Part shown: piece by piece, positions 62,840 to 64,000 of the stretch
Layout: every line of letters begins with the position of its first letter
Position numbering within the stretch: the first letter of the stretch is position 1
Assembly: GCA_030145385.1 (NCBI GenBank)
Contig: JAQYVU010000002.1
Location: 62,001 to 126,000 of the forward strand
Source of the DNA: Desulfococcaceae bacterium
Lineage (GTDB): Bacteria; Desulfobacterota; Desulfobacteria; Desulfobacterales; Desulfosalsimonadaceae
DNA length: 64,000 nucleotides
Direction: 5' to 3'
Notes under the pieces: model-generated
Database searches by the model: none
Told to the model about the DNA's origin: nothing
What the model saw: only the letters and a program-made list of their open reading frames with translations
Position numbers and translations under genes: made by a program

Positions 62840-64000
62840 TGATATCTTCTTTAAATGGAAATTTTATATATATTTTGGTGCCCTTGCTGGGACGTGATTG
62901 AACCGTCATTTGGCCTTGCAGCAGTTTGACCCGCTCTTTCATACTTCGAAGGCCCATCCTTCTTTCACTGTCTAAGGCATGCGCTCGCGCCTCTATGTCA
63001 AACCCCTTACCGTCGTCCTCAATGCGGAGAATGATCTCCGGATATGCGCCCACCAGCTTAACTGTCACCCGGACTGCATCGGCATGCTTCCAGACGTTGT
63101 TTAGCCCTTCCTGAACCAAACGGTACAGATTGATTTCAATAAAAGAATCCATCATTACTTTTTTCAAGCCGGCCGGAGAGAACGCCACATTTATCCCGGT
63201 ATTTTTTGCAAATTCCTCACAATACGTGGAAAGCGTCTGGAGAAGCCCGAATTCCTTCAATCCCGGAGGGCGTAAATCATATGCCAAATTTCGAACGGTG
63301 GAAATTGATCGATTAAGTATTTTGGATAATTCTGAAAGTTTTTGTGTTGTATTACGAGGCAATTTTAACTGACTGTCAAAAAGCATCTCAAGGGATATTT
63401 TTAACGTGGAAAGGTCCTGAGCCACACTGTCATGCAGCTCCCTGGAAATCATTTGGCGCTCCGCTTCCTGAGCATTCAGGATCTGATGGGACAGGTTCTG
63501 AATATGCTTCTCGGTCCGCTTACGCTCGGTGATGTCTTCAACCATCTCAATGGCGGCAACCACCTTGCCTGTATGATCTTTGATGGGAGATGAGATGATC
63601 CGATAATGAAGAATTTGATCTCCAATCGGTGTGTCGGTGATGGATTCATGCATCTCACCATCCTGTAATGTTTTAATCGCCGGGCAGTAGGGGCACACGC
63701 TTTCGCGGGGCGGATCATTATAGGCCTGATAGCATACCGGATGCTTTGACGTATCAATATAAGGAAACCACTGTTTCATCTGATTGTTTATGGTCAAAAT
63801 TTCCATATCCGGACTGATCAGGGCCACGCCGATGCCAATGTTGTCTACCAGACTTCGATATCTTTCTTCAGATTCCTGCAGTTTTTCTTGTACATGCCGA
63901 CGCTCGGTAATATCCCGTGCTGATCCTTCCCAGCCAATCGGTTTCCCGGCATCATCACAAAGGATACGCGAATTGAGGGAGGCATATATCAATCGATTGT
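62829..64000 (-). CDS. PAS-domain histidine kinase (HisKA_3 type), N-terminus off right edge
   Basis: At least 390 residues of a sensor kinase that is still open at the window end. A PAS fragment (..GWEGSARDITERRHVQ) is at the edge, then a second PAS (about 45-160) with cysteines in PVCYQAYNDPPRESVCPYCP that may bind a metal or haem. Then HisKA_3 with ISRELHDSVAQDLSTLK (phospho-His) and a HATPase_c domain (DDGKGFD, GLRSMKERVKLLQG). The apparent TTG start at 63992 lies inside a PAS domain and is not real. Partner of the NarL-type regulator that follows. Confidence 0.92.
   Translation of the reverse strand, partial: NRLIYASLNSRILCDDAGKPIGWEGSARDITERRHVQEKLQESEERYRSLVDNIGIGVALISPDMEILTINNQMKQWFPYIDTSKHPVCYQAYNDPPRESVCPYCPAIKTLQDGEMHESITDTPIGDQILHYRIISSPIKDHTGKVVAAIEMVEDITERKRTEKHIQNLSHQILNAQEAERQMISRELHDSVAQDLSTLKISLEMLFDSQLKLPRNTTQKLSELSKILNRSISTVRNLAYDLRPPGLKEFGLLQTLSTYCEEFAKNTGINVAFSPAGLKKVMMDSFIEINLYRLVQEGLNNVWKHADAVRVTVKLVGAYPEIILRIEDDGKGFDIEARAHALDSERRMGLRSMKERVKLLQGQMTVQSRPSKGTKIYIKFPFKEDINAS

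Noticed and set aside
63990-63992. TTG at 63992 as the true start of the PAS kinase
   Set aside because: It sits in the middle of a PAS domain and the frame stays open to the window end.

Overview
This window looks like the chromosome of a Gram-negative, probably anaerobic member of the Desulfobacterota (former Deltaproteobacteria, Desulfobacterales-like). That placement is inferred from gene content: a complete Bam/Lol/lipid A block, a tamA-tamB pair, a Thi4-type thiazole synthase beside a short ThiC, class I fumarase, a rubredoxin-like fusion, and many short intergenic palindromes. No rRNA, CRISPR array or prophage was seen. One tRNA gene is present.

Layout. 1-8080 (minus): envelope block lpxA(partial)-fabZ-lpxD-skp-bamA-lolD-lolC-lysS, with overlapping ATGA junctions. 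8290-10834 (minus): pilC and a PilS-like histidine kinase. 11141-15881 (plus): a DHH/CBS/tRNA nucleotidyltransferase fusion, a site-2-type protease, scpA and scpB, then tRNA-Val(CAC). 16040-18202: a decayed coding remnant, a lone type IV pilin and two small unknown genes. 18474-26900 (plus): hsp20, lon, an RlpA-like lipoprotein, recD2, an SH3/coiled-coil protein and nadB.

27.1-32.5 kb is an AT-rich accessory island. Its genes all point the same way and are mostly unknown. Two attC-like recombination sites bound a TIR-domain protein (with a C-terminal glycine zipper) that overlaps a three-helix membrane protein. I see no integrase, so this looks like a cluster of attC sites lacking an integrase. 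Three near-identical REP-type palindromes sit in the island, and one truncates an HNH gene. This is the best candidate for an undescribed system, plausibly anti-phage defence.

32.3-40.0 kb mixes housekeeping genes (MenA-like prenyltransferase, metallophosphoesterase, phosphoglycerate mutase, TIM-barrel and PP-loop-like proteins, SDR) with mobile DNA. There are two complete 206-bp MITE-like copies, one with a clear 5-bp target duplication, an inverted repeat pair flanking the SDR gene, and a RAYT transposase. 40.5-42.7 kb holds small cysteine-rich proteins. 42.7-50.5 kb (minus) is yihY-tamA-tamB. 50.6-54.8 kb (minus) is a TPP riboswitch with attenuator, thi4, thiC and fumarase. 55.4-64.0 kb holds a PilZ protein, a secreted protein, metF, a DEAD-box helicase followed by a queuosine-tRNA mannosyltransferase-like gene, cmk, khpA and a NarL-type two-component pair that runs off the right edge.

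Together the genes mainly serve outer-membrane biogenesis (two Omp85 systems, lipid A, Lol), type IV pili, proteostasis, and NAD and thiamine synthesis. The intergenic space is heavily colonised by small non-autonomous repeats.
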